Shown here in pieces: positions 7,859 through 16,713 of a stretch of 64,000 bases of DNA. The DNA is from Campylobacter sp. MIT 97-5078. GTDB taxonomy: Bacteria; Campylobacterota; Campylobacteria; Campylobacterales; Campylobacteraceae. The stretch's first letter is position 1. Every line of letters begins with the position of its first letter. The notes under the pieces are model-generated. The model saw only the letters and a program-made list of their open reading frames with translations, did no database searches and was not told the origin of the DNA. Position numbers and translations under genes: made by a program. The stretch spans positions 1 to 64,000 of the forward strand of contig NZ_QHLK01000005.1 of assembly GCF_006864455.1 (NCBI RefSeq). The letters run 5' to 3'.

Positions 7859-10102
7859 TTACATATAGTTAAGCAAACTAAGTTGAGAAAGCGTTGTTGA
7901 AGCTTTCATCGCTGCTTGATAGCTAAGCTGTGTTTGCATCATATTTGTAAGTGCTTCAGCAATATCAGTGCCAATGACTTCTGTTTTTACACTTTGGATA
8001 TTGACTTTTAAGAGTTTTACTCTTGATACAGTATCGTCGATAGCTTTTGCATTTGCACCGATTTGCGTTCTTTGTTTTCTTAAATGTTCGCCTAAATGAT
8101 CAAGCCTTTCAAGTGCTCCTTGCATACCTGTATTTCTTGGATCTTTGCCTTCAAAATCAGCTCTCATATTGCCTTCTAAAACAGAATCAATCATCAGTCC
8201 TAAATCTTTTATAAGATCAACATGAGGTTCATCAATGATTAAAGCATTATTTGCACTAAAGGATAAAGCTGCACCATTTGTTACTTGGGCTGTGGCAGTA
8301 AGCGGTGGAGCTGGAAATTGTGTGCTTTGGCTATCATGCATAGCCACGCCTATGTTTGTGCCGGTTGAAAGTTTGTCTGTGATCGTAATGCGTCCTTTGT
8401 AATCAAGACTTACTTCAACGGTTGATTTTGAATTTTGTAAAGCATTATTGTAGGTTTGAAAATCAGCTACTGTAACTTGATTTGCATTTGCTGGTATAGT
8501 TGCTGTTGGCATTTGATCTGAAGCAAAAAGTCCTATCACATCGTTAAGTTGCTTATAAGTAATATCATTGCTTGGAGTTACTACGCCGTTATTTGCAGTA
8601 GCTGGATTGGTATGCATGATAGGAAAAGTAATATTTTGCCCCGGATTTGCTGGATCTTCATAACTTACGCTTGAATTTCCTAAGTTAATAGTAACATTAT
8701 AGGTGTTTCCACCTTTTGAATTCACGACTAGATTAAGCGTGGTGTTGGTTAAATCTCCTGTTGCGACTTCGCTAAGCTTGGTTGAAGCTGTGGCATACGC
8801 TCCGCCTGCTTTTGTGATCTGTGAGATATTGCCTATAACTTTGTTATCACTTGTTTCAAAAAAGACATTATCATAATCTGCTCCATTTGTTGCATTACCG
8901 AGCGTATCAGTCATCTTGCTGAAGATAAAATCAGTTTGTTGCAAACTTATAGAGTAATTATTTCCGTTTATGCCTATATTTACCGGGCTTGTAAGATTGG
9001 TAAGATCGCCATTTGCTCCTAAGGCTTGTTGCATAACTATATTTGTTAAATCTGTTGTGGTGTTACCTTGAGCTTGCAAAGCTTCATTGATACGATCTAA
9101 TTCAGTAGAGTTTTGAACCTGCGGAGTAAAAGCTACAGCGTGAAAATCAAGAGTGTTGTTGCCTTGTTTTAAGTCTGTGATTTGAATTTGTCCGCTATTG
9201 TTAATACTTATATCAACGACTTTGTTTGTATCGGTATTACCATACAATGCACCGATTTTATCAAGCATACCTTGCAAAGTATCATCTGGCTGCATAAGCA
9301 CAGCACTTTTAAAGCTCGTCCCATCTGGTCTTGTGCCTTGCACATAAAGGGCGGTTGGTGGAAAGTCTTTTGGTGTTGTTTCAAAATCCGTTGTTGGATC
9401 AAGAGGAGGATTGTTTTCCCTTACATAGCCAAGTCCTATCAAATTTTTAATCGCAGCATTTCCGTCAAGATAAGTTGTTTTATCTGGGTTTTGTTTTAAA
9501 TCATAGCGATTGTCTGTAAAGCTTACATTTGTGGTGATTTGCTTTTTAAAGTCATTGTCCGCTTTATAAAAAAGATCATAACCTGAAACATTATAAGCAC
9601 TTTGTGTGCTGTCTCCTGTAACGATATTCATTGATTTGTTATCACCATAATAATTTCCAGATTGATCAAAAGGCTTTATTCCAGTAAGTGATCCAGAGAA
9701 TAAAAACTGCCCATTGACACTGGTATTTGCAATATTTACAATCTCTTCTTTGATGCGGGTGAGTTCTTTTGCTATGGCTTCTCTTGAAGTTTGCGTTTGG
9801 TTGTCGCTTGCTGCTTGAGTCATTTTGACTTTAAACTGCTCAATAAGTGAAACGGTATCACCTAAAGCTTTGTCCGTGTTTTTTGTCATTTCATTGGCAA
9901 GTGAGCCAGCTTTTTCGACTTGTTCTAGGGTTTTAAGCTCATATTCAAGGCGGGTATTGTCTATATAGGTACTCGCTGATTCAAAGGAGTTTTGAATTTG
10001 CAAGCCTGTGCTGACTTGGTTACCAACTTTATAAAAATTTGACATAGCTTGCTGGAAAGAGCTGATCGAATGGTAATTTGTGAGCTGATTAGTGATTCGC
10101 AT
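7859..10102 (-). CDS. flgL: flagellar hook-filament junction protein FlgL
   Basis: 747 residues from the ATG at 10102 (MRITNQLTNYHSISSFQQAM), preceded by AAGGA. The longer open frame starting at 10156 overlaps a sigma-54 promoter and is not used. Flagellin-like ends (NFYKVGNQVSTGLQIQNSFE; C-terminal QTQLSYQAAMKASTTLSQLS) enclose a large variable centre, as in other Campylobacter FlgL, which are much longer than the enterobacterial protein. FlgL joins the hook to the filament. Confidence 0.92.
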   Translation of the reverse strand: MRITNQLTNYHSISSFQQAMSNFYKVGNQVSTGLQIQNSFESASTYIDNTRLEYELKTLEQVEKAGSLANEMTKNTDKALGDTVSLIEQFKVKMTQAASDNQTQTSREAIAKELTRIKEEIVNIANTSVNGQFLFSGSLTGIKPFDQSGNYYGDNKSMNIVTGDSTQSAYNVSGYDLFYKADNDFKKQITTNVSFTDNRYDLKQNPDKTTYLDGNAAIKNLIGLGYVRENNPPLDPTTDFETTPKDFPPTALYVQGTRPDGTSFKSAVLMQPDDTLQGMLDKIGALYGNTDTNKVVDISINNSGQIQITDLKQGNNTLDFHAVAFTPQVQNSTELDRINEALQAQGNTTTDLTNIVMQQALGANGDLTNLTSPVNIGINGNNYSISLQQTDFIFSKMTDTLGNATNGADYDNVFFETSDNKVIGNISQITKAGGAYATASTKLSEVATGDLTNTTLNLVVNSKGGNTYNVTINLGNSSVSYEDPANPGQNITFPIMHTNPATANNGVVTPSNDITYKQLNDVIGLFASDQMPTATIPANANQVTVADFQTYNNALQNSKSTVEVSLDYKGRITITDKLSTGTNIGVAMHDSQSTQFPAPPLTATAQVTNGAALSFSANNALIIDEPHVDLIKDLGLMIDSVLEGNMRADFEGKDPRNTGMQGALERLDHLGEHLRKQRTQIGANAKAIDDTVSRVKLLKVNIQSVKTEVIGTDIAEALTNMMQTQLSYQAAMKASTTLSQLSLLNYM

Positions 10103-10138
10103 TATTTGTCCTTGATCATAGTTTCTTTTGCGTGATAT

Positions 10139-10156
10139 AAGCAAAAAGAGTTCCAT
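10139..10156 (-). promoter_or_regulatory. sigma-54 promoter of flgL
   Basis: The minus strand reads TGGAACTCTTTTTGCTT: GG (10154-10153), ten bases, then GC (10142-10141). This is the RpoN -24/-12 layout and matches the Campylobacter consensus TTGGAAC...TTGCTT closely. Transcription would start near 10129, leaving about 27 bases of leader before the ATG at 10102. Confidence 0.8.
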
Positions 10157-10252
10157 TTTTTAAATTTAAGGCTAAATCGGCTAAAAACTTTTTTTTTGAA
10201 GCTTTAAAGTCTTTTTTAAATTTAAATAGTGTATAATCTCACTTTTTTATAA

Positions 10253-10339
10253 GCCCAAGTGGTGAAACTGGTAGACGCGCTAGACTCAAAATCTAGTAAG
10301 GGCAACCTTGTGTCGGTTCGAGTCCGACCTTGGGCACCA
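10253..10339 (+). tRNA. tRNA-Leu (anticodon CAA)
   Basis: Class II tRNA of 87 bases with an encoded CCA end. The acceptor stem GCCCAAG pairs with CTTGGGC. The anticodon stem CTAGA/TCTAG holds loop CTCAAAA, giving anticodon CAA for UUG codons. A long variable arm and the T-loop GGTTCGAGTCC follow. A TATAAT box lies at 10232-10237. Confidence 0.97.
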
Positions 10340-10384
10340 TGAATTGACATTTTGCAAATTCGCAACGCACTTTTAAGAAAATTT

Positions 10385-11008
10385 ATGCTTTTAACTACAC
10401 TTTATATCATTGGAATTTCTGCTGAAGCGATGACGGGAGCGATTGCTGCTGGGCGGCATAAGATGGATTTATTTGGTGTGATCTTTATTGCTTTGGTTAC
10501 GGCTATTGGCGGAGGAAGCATTAGAGATATACTTTTAGGACACTATCCTTTAACTTGGGTTGCTCATCCTGAATATGTGATCTTAATCTGTGTTTGTGCG
10601 CTCATCGCAACTCAAATTCCACGTCTCATCACTCGCCTTGAAGGGCTTTTTTTAGCTCTTGATGCGGTTGGACTTGTGGTATTTAGTATCTTAGGAGCGA
10701 GCATAGCTATAGCAGAAAGTTATGGCTTTATCATCGCTGTGAGTGCAGCTGTAATTACTGGTGTATTTGGTGGAATTTTAAGAGACACATTGTGTGCAAG
10801 AATCCCTCTTGTCTTTCAAAAAGAGCTTTATGCTGCTGTTTCGATGAGTGCTGGGGCTTTGTATTATATTTTGATAGAATTTGTCAAGTTTAACAGCTTA
10901 AGTACTACTTTAATCACTCTTTTTTTCGGCGTCGCTTTTAGACTTTTAGCGATTTATTATGGTTGGGCTTTGCCTGTATTTTCATATGAGTATAAAAATA
11001 AAGAGTAA
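10385..11008 (+). CDS. TRIC-type / UPF0126 membrane protein
   Basis: 207 residues from the ATG at 10385 ([20 protein letters not shown]); the upstream in-frame alternative adds a non-hydrophobic start. Seven hydrophobic helices are arranged as two repeats, each with a Gly-rich kink and basic pair: [11 protein letters not shown] and [10 protein letters not shown]. These are the marks of the prokaryotic TRIC cation-channel family (YicG/UPF0126). The physiological substrate is not known from sequence. It follows the tRNA gene and is convergent with ctb. Confidence 0.85.
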   Translation: MLLTTLYIIGISAEAMTGAIAAGRHKMDLFGVIFIALVTAIGGGSIRDILLGHYPLTWVAHPEYVILICVCALIATQIPRLITRLEGLFLALDAVGLVVFSILGASIAIAESYGFIIAVSAAVITGVFGGILRDTLCARIPLVFQKELYAAVSMSAGALYYILIEFVKFNSLSTTLITLFFGVAFRLLAIYYGWALPVFSYEYKNKE

Positions 11009-11042
11009 AAAAAACTTACTTATTTTTGCGCTTTTAAACATA

Positions 11043-11094
11043 CAAATCTTAAATTTATACCTCGCACAAAGTAAAAAGTATAAACTTAAGATTG
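11043..11094. terminator. imperfect inverted repeat between convergent genes
   Basis: CAAATCTTAAATTTATAC (11043-11060) and GTATAAACTTAAGATTG (11078-11094) form a long, slightly mismatched stem in the gap between the TRIC-type gene and ctb, which read toward each other. The placement fits a two-way terminator. Confidence 0.45.
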
Positions 11095-11113
11095 ATTTTG
11101 TTTTCAATACACC

Positions 11114-11491
11114 TTAACGCCTAGCATATAGAACATTTTGAAAATTTCTAGCGATCATTTGCGCTCTTTGCAAGATCACCATACTCATTTCTTCGTTAAA
11201 AACTTGATTTAAGCTTTTTTCAAAAAGTTTTAACCAAGTATCAAAAAACTCACGCGGAAAAGATGGTAACTCAATATGAACTTTCATAGGCTGTCCGTTA
11301 TAATTGCCTTGTCCTAAAAGCATACCCTGCCAGAAATTACTGATTTTTGCTTTATGGTTTTGCCATGCTTCATCATCTGTGCCAACTTTAGCGTTGAAAA
11401 TCGCTCCTAAGTCCTTATCGCGTCTAATCTTTTCATAAAAAATTTCCATTAAACGATCAATACCTTCTTTATTTATAGTGTTTAGTTTCAT
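11114..11491 (-). CDS. ctb: group III truncated haemoglobin Ctb
   Basis: 125 residues. The haem-pocket residues known from C. jejuni Ctb are in place: Tyr19 (B10), His46 (E7 region) and proximal His72 (F8) in KVHIELPSFP, with Trp86 near the G8 position. Ctb binds oxygen and nitric oxide and moderates oxygen supply and nitrosative stress. In C. jejuni it is induced by NssR, encoded divergently next to it. Here that neighbour is only a fossil, so control of ctb may differ. It has an AAGGAG ribosome site. Confidence 0.92.
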   Translation of the reverse strand: MKLNTINKEGIDRLMEIFYEKIRRDKDLGAIFNAKVGTDDEAWQNHKAKISNFWQGMLLGQGNYNGQPMKVHIELPSFPREFFDTWLKLFEKSLNQVFNEEMSMVILQRAQMIARNFQNVLYARR

Positions 11492-11546
11492 TTTTTCTCC
11501 TTATTAAATTAAAACTAAAGTATAAGAAAATTTTCTTTAAAAATTA

Positions 11547-11560
11547 TTGATTTGTGTTAA
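11547..11560 (-). promoter_or_regulatory. weakened NssR-type operator upstream of ctb
   Basis: The plus strand reads TTGAT-TTGT-GTTAA, 56-70 bases before the ctb start. The NssR/CRP-type site described in C. jejuni is TTAAC-N4-GTTAA. The right half-site is perfect; the left matches in three of five bases. This is suggestive only. Confidence 0.35.
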
Positions 11561-11587
11561 AATTAAGATAAAAAACTAAGGAAAAAT

Positions 11588-11924
11588 ATGCAAAATGTGC
11601 TTGCAATTTTTCTTCTCATAGGTAGAAAAAAGCGATATTAAAAAGGAAATATTTTGTTTTTTTGAAGGCAAAAAAGAAAGTGAAGTTTTAGAGCTTGATT
11701 TTAAGTAATCTAAAACCTTATATGAAAAGGATTTGAAGGTATTTTTAATGCTTATTGGCTCTTTATTTAAAAAGATTCAAATTTTAAAAAAAGAGTTTGG
11801 CACACGAAGCCTTGATTTGAAGCAAAAATTTCTATATTTCTTGCTTAAAAATAAAGCTTTAATCAATATACACAAGGGCAAGATTAAAATCATAAATAAA
11901 AACGAACTTTTCAAGCTTTTATAA
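11588..11924 (+). pseudogene. decayed Crp/Fnr-family regulator, probable nssR remnant
   Basis: An ATG frame (MQNVLAIFLLIG) shifts near 11622 into a second frame (DIKKEIFCFFEGKKESEVLE), meets a TAA at 11706-11708, then continues in the same frame through TLYEKDLKVFLMLIGSLFKK to a Crp-like end (INIHKGKIKIINKNELFKLL). The order fits the end of a cyclic-nucleotide-type domain, the dimer helix and the final wing strand. The DNA-recognition helix-turn-helix that should lie between FLYFLLKN and KALINIHKG is missing. Its divergent position next to ctb equals that of nssR in C. jejuni, so I infer a dead nssR. Confidence 0.6.
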
Positions 11925-11949
11925 AGGCAGATTTTGCTACAATACAATC

Positions 11950-13416
11950 ATGAAAAATCCCAAGCTAAGTATCATTATCCCCTTTGGTTTAAGTGTTGAG
12001 CGAGCCTATATCAAAGAAAGAGTATTGCAAAAAGCTTGCACTTATAAAAGCGATGAGAAGGTGGAGTATATCTTTGTTGAGGGCTTTTCAAGCTGGCTTG
12101 ATAAGAGTGTAAAAGAGTATATTTTAAAATATGGGCATATTTATATAAAAGAGGAAAAACAGCAAAAAAATCAAGCTTTTAGTTTAGGATCATGTAGAAA
12201 TTTAGCTGCGATCAATGCTAGGGCAAATGTGATAATGTTTTTGGATGTAGATTGTGAAATTTCACCTCAAAGTCTTGTAAAGCTTCTTAATCTTATATGT
12301 GTAAAGGGCATTGATACAAACCCAAATGCTTTGCTTGTCTTACCTTGTGTTTATCTTAAGCAAGAAGCAAGTGAATTTTTACTTACTCAAAGTCCAAATT
12401 CTTGGGATACTTTAGTGCAAAATGATTTGCTTAATGAGCAAAAAATGTGTAAGTTTTTAAGCCCTTCATCAAGTATTTTTGTGGTGAATAAATATAAATT
12501 TCTTGAACTTGGTGGCAATGATGAAGCTTTTGTTGGGCATGGCTATGAGGATTTTGATTTGTTTGCTCGGGTCTTAAAAGCTTGTGTGCATTTTGAGAAA
12601 ATGCCAGTAAATTTAGCTTATGATAGTAGAAATTGGCATTTTAATGAATTCAAAGGCTTTAGGGCTTTATTTTCCTTGCTTGGCTATGAAAGTGCTTTTT
12701 ACTCGCTTTTTGTGTATCATTTTTGGCACATTGAGCCTAATCAAAACAATTATCTAGGCAATAAAGAAGCTAATCATCGCTTATTTTTTACAAAGTTAGA
12801 AAAGTATTTTAAAGATGAACAAAGTTTTTTGCAAAGCCTACCTCAAGTTTTGCAACGCAAAGAAGCACAAGATCAAAAAGTGCTTATTTTAAGTAAGGAG
12901 CTTTTGAGTTTTAGGATAGCAAGCGTGTATTTTGGATCTTTTGTATATAAGGAGTTTCAAGATGAGGCTGAATTTTTAAGCTTTCTTAAGCAAGAAAAAA
13001 TCGCTTTGATTTTGTTTTTTACCTCTTATTTGCACCTTCAAGCTCGGTTTTTAGAGTGCGTGAAACAACACGGGCTTGAGTATGGAATGTGCGAGCTTCA
13101 AAAAGATGAAAAAGGGCTTGAAATTTGGCATTTTAAAGAGTTTCAAAGCAAAATTATAAATGAAAATTTGCTTGAAAAAATAAGCAATTTTCAAGTTTAT
13201 GAAAAAAGCTTTTATCCTTTAAAATCACTCATTTTTAAGCCTTATATTTATGAGCTTAAACATACTAAATTTAAGCTTTTACCAGCTTTTTTAGAGGCTA
13301 AGCTTTCACAAACTAAGTTTTACCGACTATTTAGAAAGCTAGTTTGTTCGCCAAAAGACTTTTTTAAAGATTCTAAATTGCCTTTTCTAAGAGCTTTGAT
13401 AAAGGAATATAAGTAA
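11950..13416 (+). CDS. GT-A fold glycosyltransferase, capsule/LOS type
   Basis: 488 residues. The N-terminal 260 or so form a family-2-like glycosyltransferase: KLSIIIPFGLSVE, then FLDVDCEISP with the metal-binding D99-V-D101, and ELGGNDEAFVGHGYEDFDLF, the acceptor-side motif of galactosyltransferase/chondroitin-synthase-like enzymes. The rest is a basic, helical tail of unknown role. It abuts the next gene (stop and start adjoin at 13416/13417), so both make one surface-glycan unit. The sugar specificity cannot be read from sequence. Confidence 0.8.
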   Translation: MKNPKLSIIIPFGLSVERAYIKERVLQKACTYKSDEKVEYIFVEGFSSWLDKSVKEYILKYGHIYIKEEKQQKNQAFSLGSCRNLAAINARANVIMFLDVDCEISPQSLVKLLNLICVKGIDTNPNALLVLPCVYLKQEASEFLLTQSPNSWDTLVQNDLLNEQKMCKFLSPSSSIFVVNKYKFLELGGNDEAFVGHGYEDFDLFARVLKACVHFEKMPVNLAYDSRNWHFNEFKGFRALFSLLGYESAFYSLFVYHFWHIEPNQNNYLGNKEANHRLFFTKLEKYFKDEQSFLQSLPQVLQRKEAQDQKVLILSKELLSFRIASVYFGSFVYKEFQDEAEFLSFLKQEKIALILFFTSYLHLQARFLECVKQHGLEYGMCELQKDEKGLEIWHFKEFQSKIINENLLEKISNFQVYEKSFYPLKSLIFKPYIYELKHTKFKLLPAFLEAKLSQTKFYRLFRKLVCSPKDFFKDSKLPFLRALIKEYK

Positions 13417-15996
13417 ATGTTTTATATCAGTGAAAAAAGCTTAAAAATGGCTCCATTTTTTCTCAAAGGAGCTATCTTAACGCCGCTAAGCAATGCTTTT
13501 AAGCGTTTTTTGCCTAAAAAATATAAGGCAGAACATAGCTATATCATCGTTTCGGCTGTGTATAATGTAAGTATTTATTTAAAAGATTTTTTAGATTCCT
13601 TTATCACGCAAAGGCTTGATTTTAAAAGAAATATCATTTTAATCTTGGTTGATGATGGCTCAAAGGATGATTCAGCTTCAATTATCAAAGCATATGAACA
13701 GCACTTTCCTAATAATATCATCTATCTACACAAAGAAAATGGCGGACAAGCAAGTGCAAGGAATTTTGGGCTTGAGTATATCAAAAAAGAGGGCTTAAGG
13801 GCTGATTGGATAGGTTTTTGTGATAGTGATGATTTTTTAGATAGGAATTTTTTCTATGTAGTAGAGCGTTTTTTAAACAAGCATAAAAATGAAAATTTTT
13901 CAATGCTTAGTGCAAATTTTATCTTTTATAGAGAAGGTTTTAAAGTCCTTTATAAAGACGCTCATGCTTTAAATTATCGTTTTAATAGAACAAATACGAT
14001 TTTAGAAAATGAAAATTTAGATGATTTTATCCAGCTAAGCTGTAATAGCGTTTTGCTTTCTTTTGAAAAACTTTTTAAATGCAAAGTAAAGTTTGATGAA
14101 GATTTAAAACCGGCTTTTGAGGATGCTAAATTCATCAATGAGTATTTGCTTCATCATTTAAATTCTAAAACTGCTTTTTTGAAAAATGCAAGGTATTATT
14201 ACCGCAAAAGAAGGGCAAAAAATTCAACTCTTGATTTGGGAGTAAAAGCAAAGAATACTTATCTTAAGGTAAATGATATAGGCACCTTAGCTCTTGCAAA
14301 ATATGCTCTTAATACCCAAGAAAAAATTCATAGCTTTATTCAAAAGACAATTTTATATCATCTTTTTTGGCAAATACAAGATGTCTTTGAAGATAAAAAT
14401 TTACTTCAAAGCTTAGATGAAAAGGAGAAAGAGCAATTTTTGCAGCTTTTAGATAAAAATTTTGCATATATAGAAAAACATAATATCTTGAATTTCAAGA
14501 TGCAAGCTCTCAATTTTTTTTATCAATTTGGCATTTTATCTTGCTTTAAGCATGAAAAAAGTCTTCCTAGAAGAGCTTTTATTACAGAATTTGATGAAAA
14601 AAAAGAGTTTATTTTGCTTGTTTATTTTTGTGCTAGCCTTGATGAAAAGCTTTCTTTTTTCTTTGATGAAAACGAGGTAAAACCTTGCTATGAAAAAGTA
14701 ATGCAGCATGATTTTTTAAGCAGGGTATTTTGCTATGAAAAAAGAATTTGGCTTAAATTACCAAAGCAAGCTAAGCATTTGCAAGCATTTGAAAACTCTT
14801 GTGAAATAGAGCTTTATTTTAAAGATAAAAAACTTCAAAACTTAGAAAATGTGTATGCAAAGATGAAATTTTTGCAAAAAAAGAGGATAAAAAATGCCAA
14901 TATTTGGCTTTTCGCGGATATGATTTTTAAAGCTGATGATAATAGCGAACATTTATACCGCTTTGTTAAAGAACAGAACTTAGTTAAAAAATGCTATTTT
15001 GTCTTAAGTAAAAAATCAAGTGATTTTACAAGACTAAAAAAAGAAGGTTTTAAGCTTGTAGATATGAATTCGCTTTATTTTTTATATCTTTTATTTAAGG
15101 CTGATAAGATCATCTCTTCTCATCTTGATCGTTATTTGTATGGGACTTTTGGTAAAAATACTCTTTTAGCTAAGGATTTTATCTTTTTGCAGCATGGTAT
15201 TATAAAAAATGATATTTCTGCTTGGCTGAATTTAAGGAAAATTGATCTTTTTATCACAGCAAGCTTAAAAGAATATAATTCTATAGCAAAAGGAATAAAT
15301 CATTATAAGTTTAGTTCTAAAGAAGTTAAGCTCACAGGACTTGCAAGGCATGATAACTTACTTAAAAATAACGCCTTAAACACAAAGCAAATTCTTATCA
15401 TGCCAACTTGGAGAAGAGAGCTTGTAGGAAGCTTTAGTAAAAAACTTATGCAAAGAAGAAAAAATGCAAATTTTAAACAAAGTGAGTTTTTTAAAGTTTG
15501 GAGCGAGTTTTTGTGCAGTAAAGAACTTGAAAACCTAGCCAAAAAGTTTGGGTATAAGGTGCTTTTTAATCCTCACCCAAATTTAAAGCCTTACCTTTCA
15601 GACTTTGCTTTACCAGAATTTATAGAATGTGTGCAGGATGAAAGCTTTTCTTTGCAAGAGCTTTTTACGCATTCAAGTATGATGATTACTGATTATTCAA
15701 GTGTGGCTTTTGAGATGGCGTATTTGCAAAAGCCTGTGCTGTATTATCAATTTGATGAAGAATATTTTTTTAAAACACATTGGCAAAAGGGCTATTTTGA
15801 TTATAAAAAAGATGGCTTTGGTGAAGTCGTAAGCTTAAAAGATGAGCTTTTAAAAGCCCTTAAAAACTTACTTGAAAATGAATGCAAACTGCAAGAACCC
15901 TTTAAAAGCAATGCTTATAATGCCTTTGCTTTTAAAGACGGGCAAAATTGCAAGCGGATATTAGAAGCTATTCATGCACTTGATAAAAAAGAATGA
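13417..15996 (+). CDS. bifunctional glycosyltransferase / CDP-glycerol glycerophosphotransferase-like protein
   Basis: 859 residues with two enzymatic modules. Residues about 40-290 are a GT2 domain: ILVDDGSKDDS, ENGGQASARNFGLEYI and the catalytic-site CDSDDFLDRN (D136-S-D138-D139). Residues about 490-850 match the TagF/CDP-glycerol glycerophosphotransferase fold: FIFLQHGIIKNDIS, VKLTGLARHDNLL, FNPHPNLKPYL and ITDYSSVAFEMAYLQKPVLY. Proteins of this build add sugar and polyol-phosphate units to capsule or teichoic-acid-like chains. With its partner upstream it lies between the nssR fossil and the ABC importer, genes that adjoin in C. jejuni as I recall, so the pair is probably an insertion. 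Confidence 0.85.
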   Translation: MFYISEKSLKMAPFFLKGAILTPLSNAFKRFLPKKYKAEHSYIIVSAVYNVSIYLKDFLDSFITQRLDFKRNIILILVDDGSKDDSASIIKAYEQHFPNNIIYLHKENGGQASARNFGLEYIKKEGLRADWIGFCDSDDFLDRNFFYVVERFLNKHKNENFSMLSANFIFYREGFKVLYKDAHALNYRFNRTNTILENENLDDFIQLSCNSVLLSFEKLFKCKVKFDEDLKPAFEDAKFINEYLLHHLNSKTAFLKNARYYYRKRRAKNSTLDLGVKAKNTYLKVNDIGTLALAKYALNTQEKIHSFIQKTILYHLFWQIQDVFEDKNLLQSLDEKEKEQFLQLLDKNFAYIEKHNILNFKMQALNFFYQFGILSCFKHEKSLPRRAFITEFDEKKEFILLVYFCASLDEKLSFFFDENEVKPCYEKVMQHDFLSRVFCYEKRIWLKLPKQAKHLQAFENSCEIELYFKDKKLQNLENVYAKMKFLQKKRIKNANIWLFADMIFKADDNSEHLYRFVKEQNLVKKCYFVLSKKSSDFTRLKKEGFKLVDMNSLYFLYLLFKADKIISSHLDRYLYGTFGKNTLLAKDFIFLQHGIIKNDISAWLNLRKIDLFITASLKEYNSIAKGINHYKFSSKEVKLTGLARHDNLLKNNALNTKQILIMPTWRRELVGSFSKKLMQRRKNANFKQSEFFKVWSEFLCSKELENLAKKFGYKVLFNPHPNLKPYLSDFALPEFIECVQDESFSLQELFTHSSMMITDYSSVAFEMAYLQKPVLYYQFDEEYFFKTHWQKGYFDYKKDGFGEVVSLKDELLKALKNLLENECKLQEPFKSNAYNAFAFKDGQNCKRILEAIHALDKKE

Positions 15997-16065
15997 CAAA
16001 ATTTAAAAGAATTTTTAACTTATTTAGACTAAAATTAGCCTTGAAAAATTTTTAAGAGGAAAAAG

Positions 16066-16713
16066 ATGGATTTTGATTTTATACTCAAATACACGCCAAA
16101 TTTTGCAAATGCGGCCTTACTTACACTTGAGGTGTTTGTTTTGGGGCTTTTGTTTTCTTTGTGTATAGGTCTTTTTTGTGTATTGGTGCAGTATTTTAAA
16201 TTGAAACTTTTAAGTCAAATTTGCAGAGTATATATAGAGTTTTCAAGAAATACACCTCTGCTTATTCAGCTTTTCTTTTTGTATTATGGGCTTGGACGGC
16301 TTGGATTTGGGCTTGAGAGCTTTAGTTGTGCGGTTTTAGGGCTTTCATTCTTGGGCGGTTCTTATATGGCAGAGAGCTTAAGAGCTGGCATTGAAGCGGT
16401 GAAAAAACAGCAGTTTGAAGCAGCTTTAAGCTTGGCTTTAAGCCCTTATCAGGTATTTCGCTTTGTGATCTTGCCTCAAGCTTTGAGCGTGGCTATGCCT
16501 AGTATTAGTGCAAATACCATTTTTTTGTTTAAAGAAACTTCAGTTGTTACTATCATTGCTTTGCCTGATCTAGTTTATGCAATGACGAGTTTAAATTCGC
16601 TCACTTATAAGACAGATGAGCTTTTATTTATGCTTTTTGTGAGTTATTTATGTATAATTTTGCCTTTGTCTTTGTTTTTAAGCTATCTTGAAAAAAGGTT
16701 GCGTTATGCTTGA
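16066..16713 (+). CDS. polar amino-acid ABC transporter permease 1
   Basis: 215 residues, about five membrane helices, HisM/GlnP type. The N-terminal ANAALLTLEVFVLGLLFSL and the EAA loop (EAALSLALSPYQVFRFVILP) that docks on the ATPase are clear. RNTPLLIQLFFLYYG is the usual family phrase. An AAGAGG site precedes the start. It overlaps the second permease by eight bases (ATGCTTGA) and forms an importer with the next two genes. No solute-binding protein is encoded beside them. Confidence 0.92.
   Translation: MDFDFILKYTPNFANAALLTLEVFVLGLLFSLCIGLFCVLVQYFKLKLLSQICRVYIEFSRNTPLLIQLFFLYYGLGRLGFGLESFSCAVLGLSFLGGSYMAESLRAGIEAVKKQQFEAALSLALSPYQVFRFVILPQALSVAMPSISANTIFLFKETSVVTIIALPDLVYAMTSLNSLTYKTDELLFMLFVSYLCIILPLSLFLSYLEKRLRYA

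Noticed and set aside
10174-10179. Second sigma-28-like CGATTT box upstream of flgL
   Set aside because: It is one base off the core and lies upstream of a much better sigma-54 site; I give it no separate weight.
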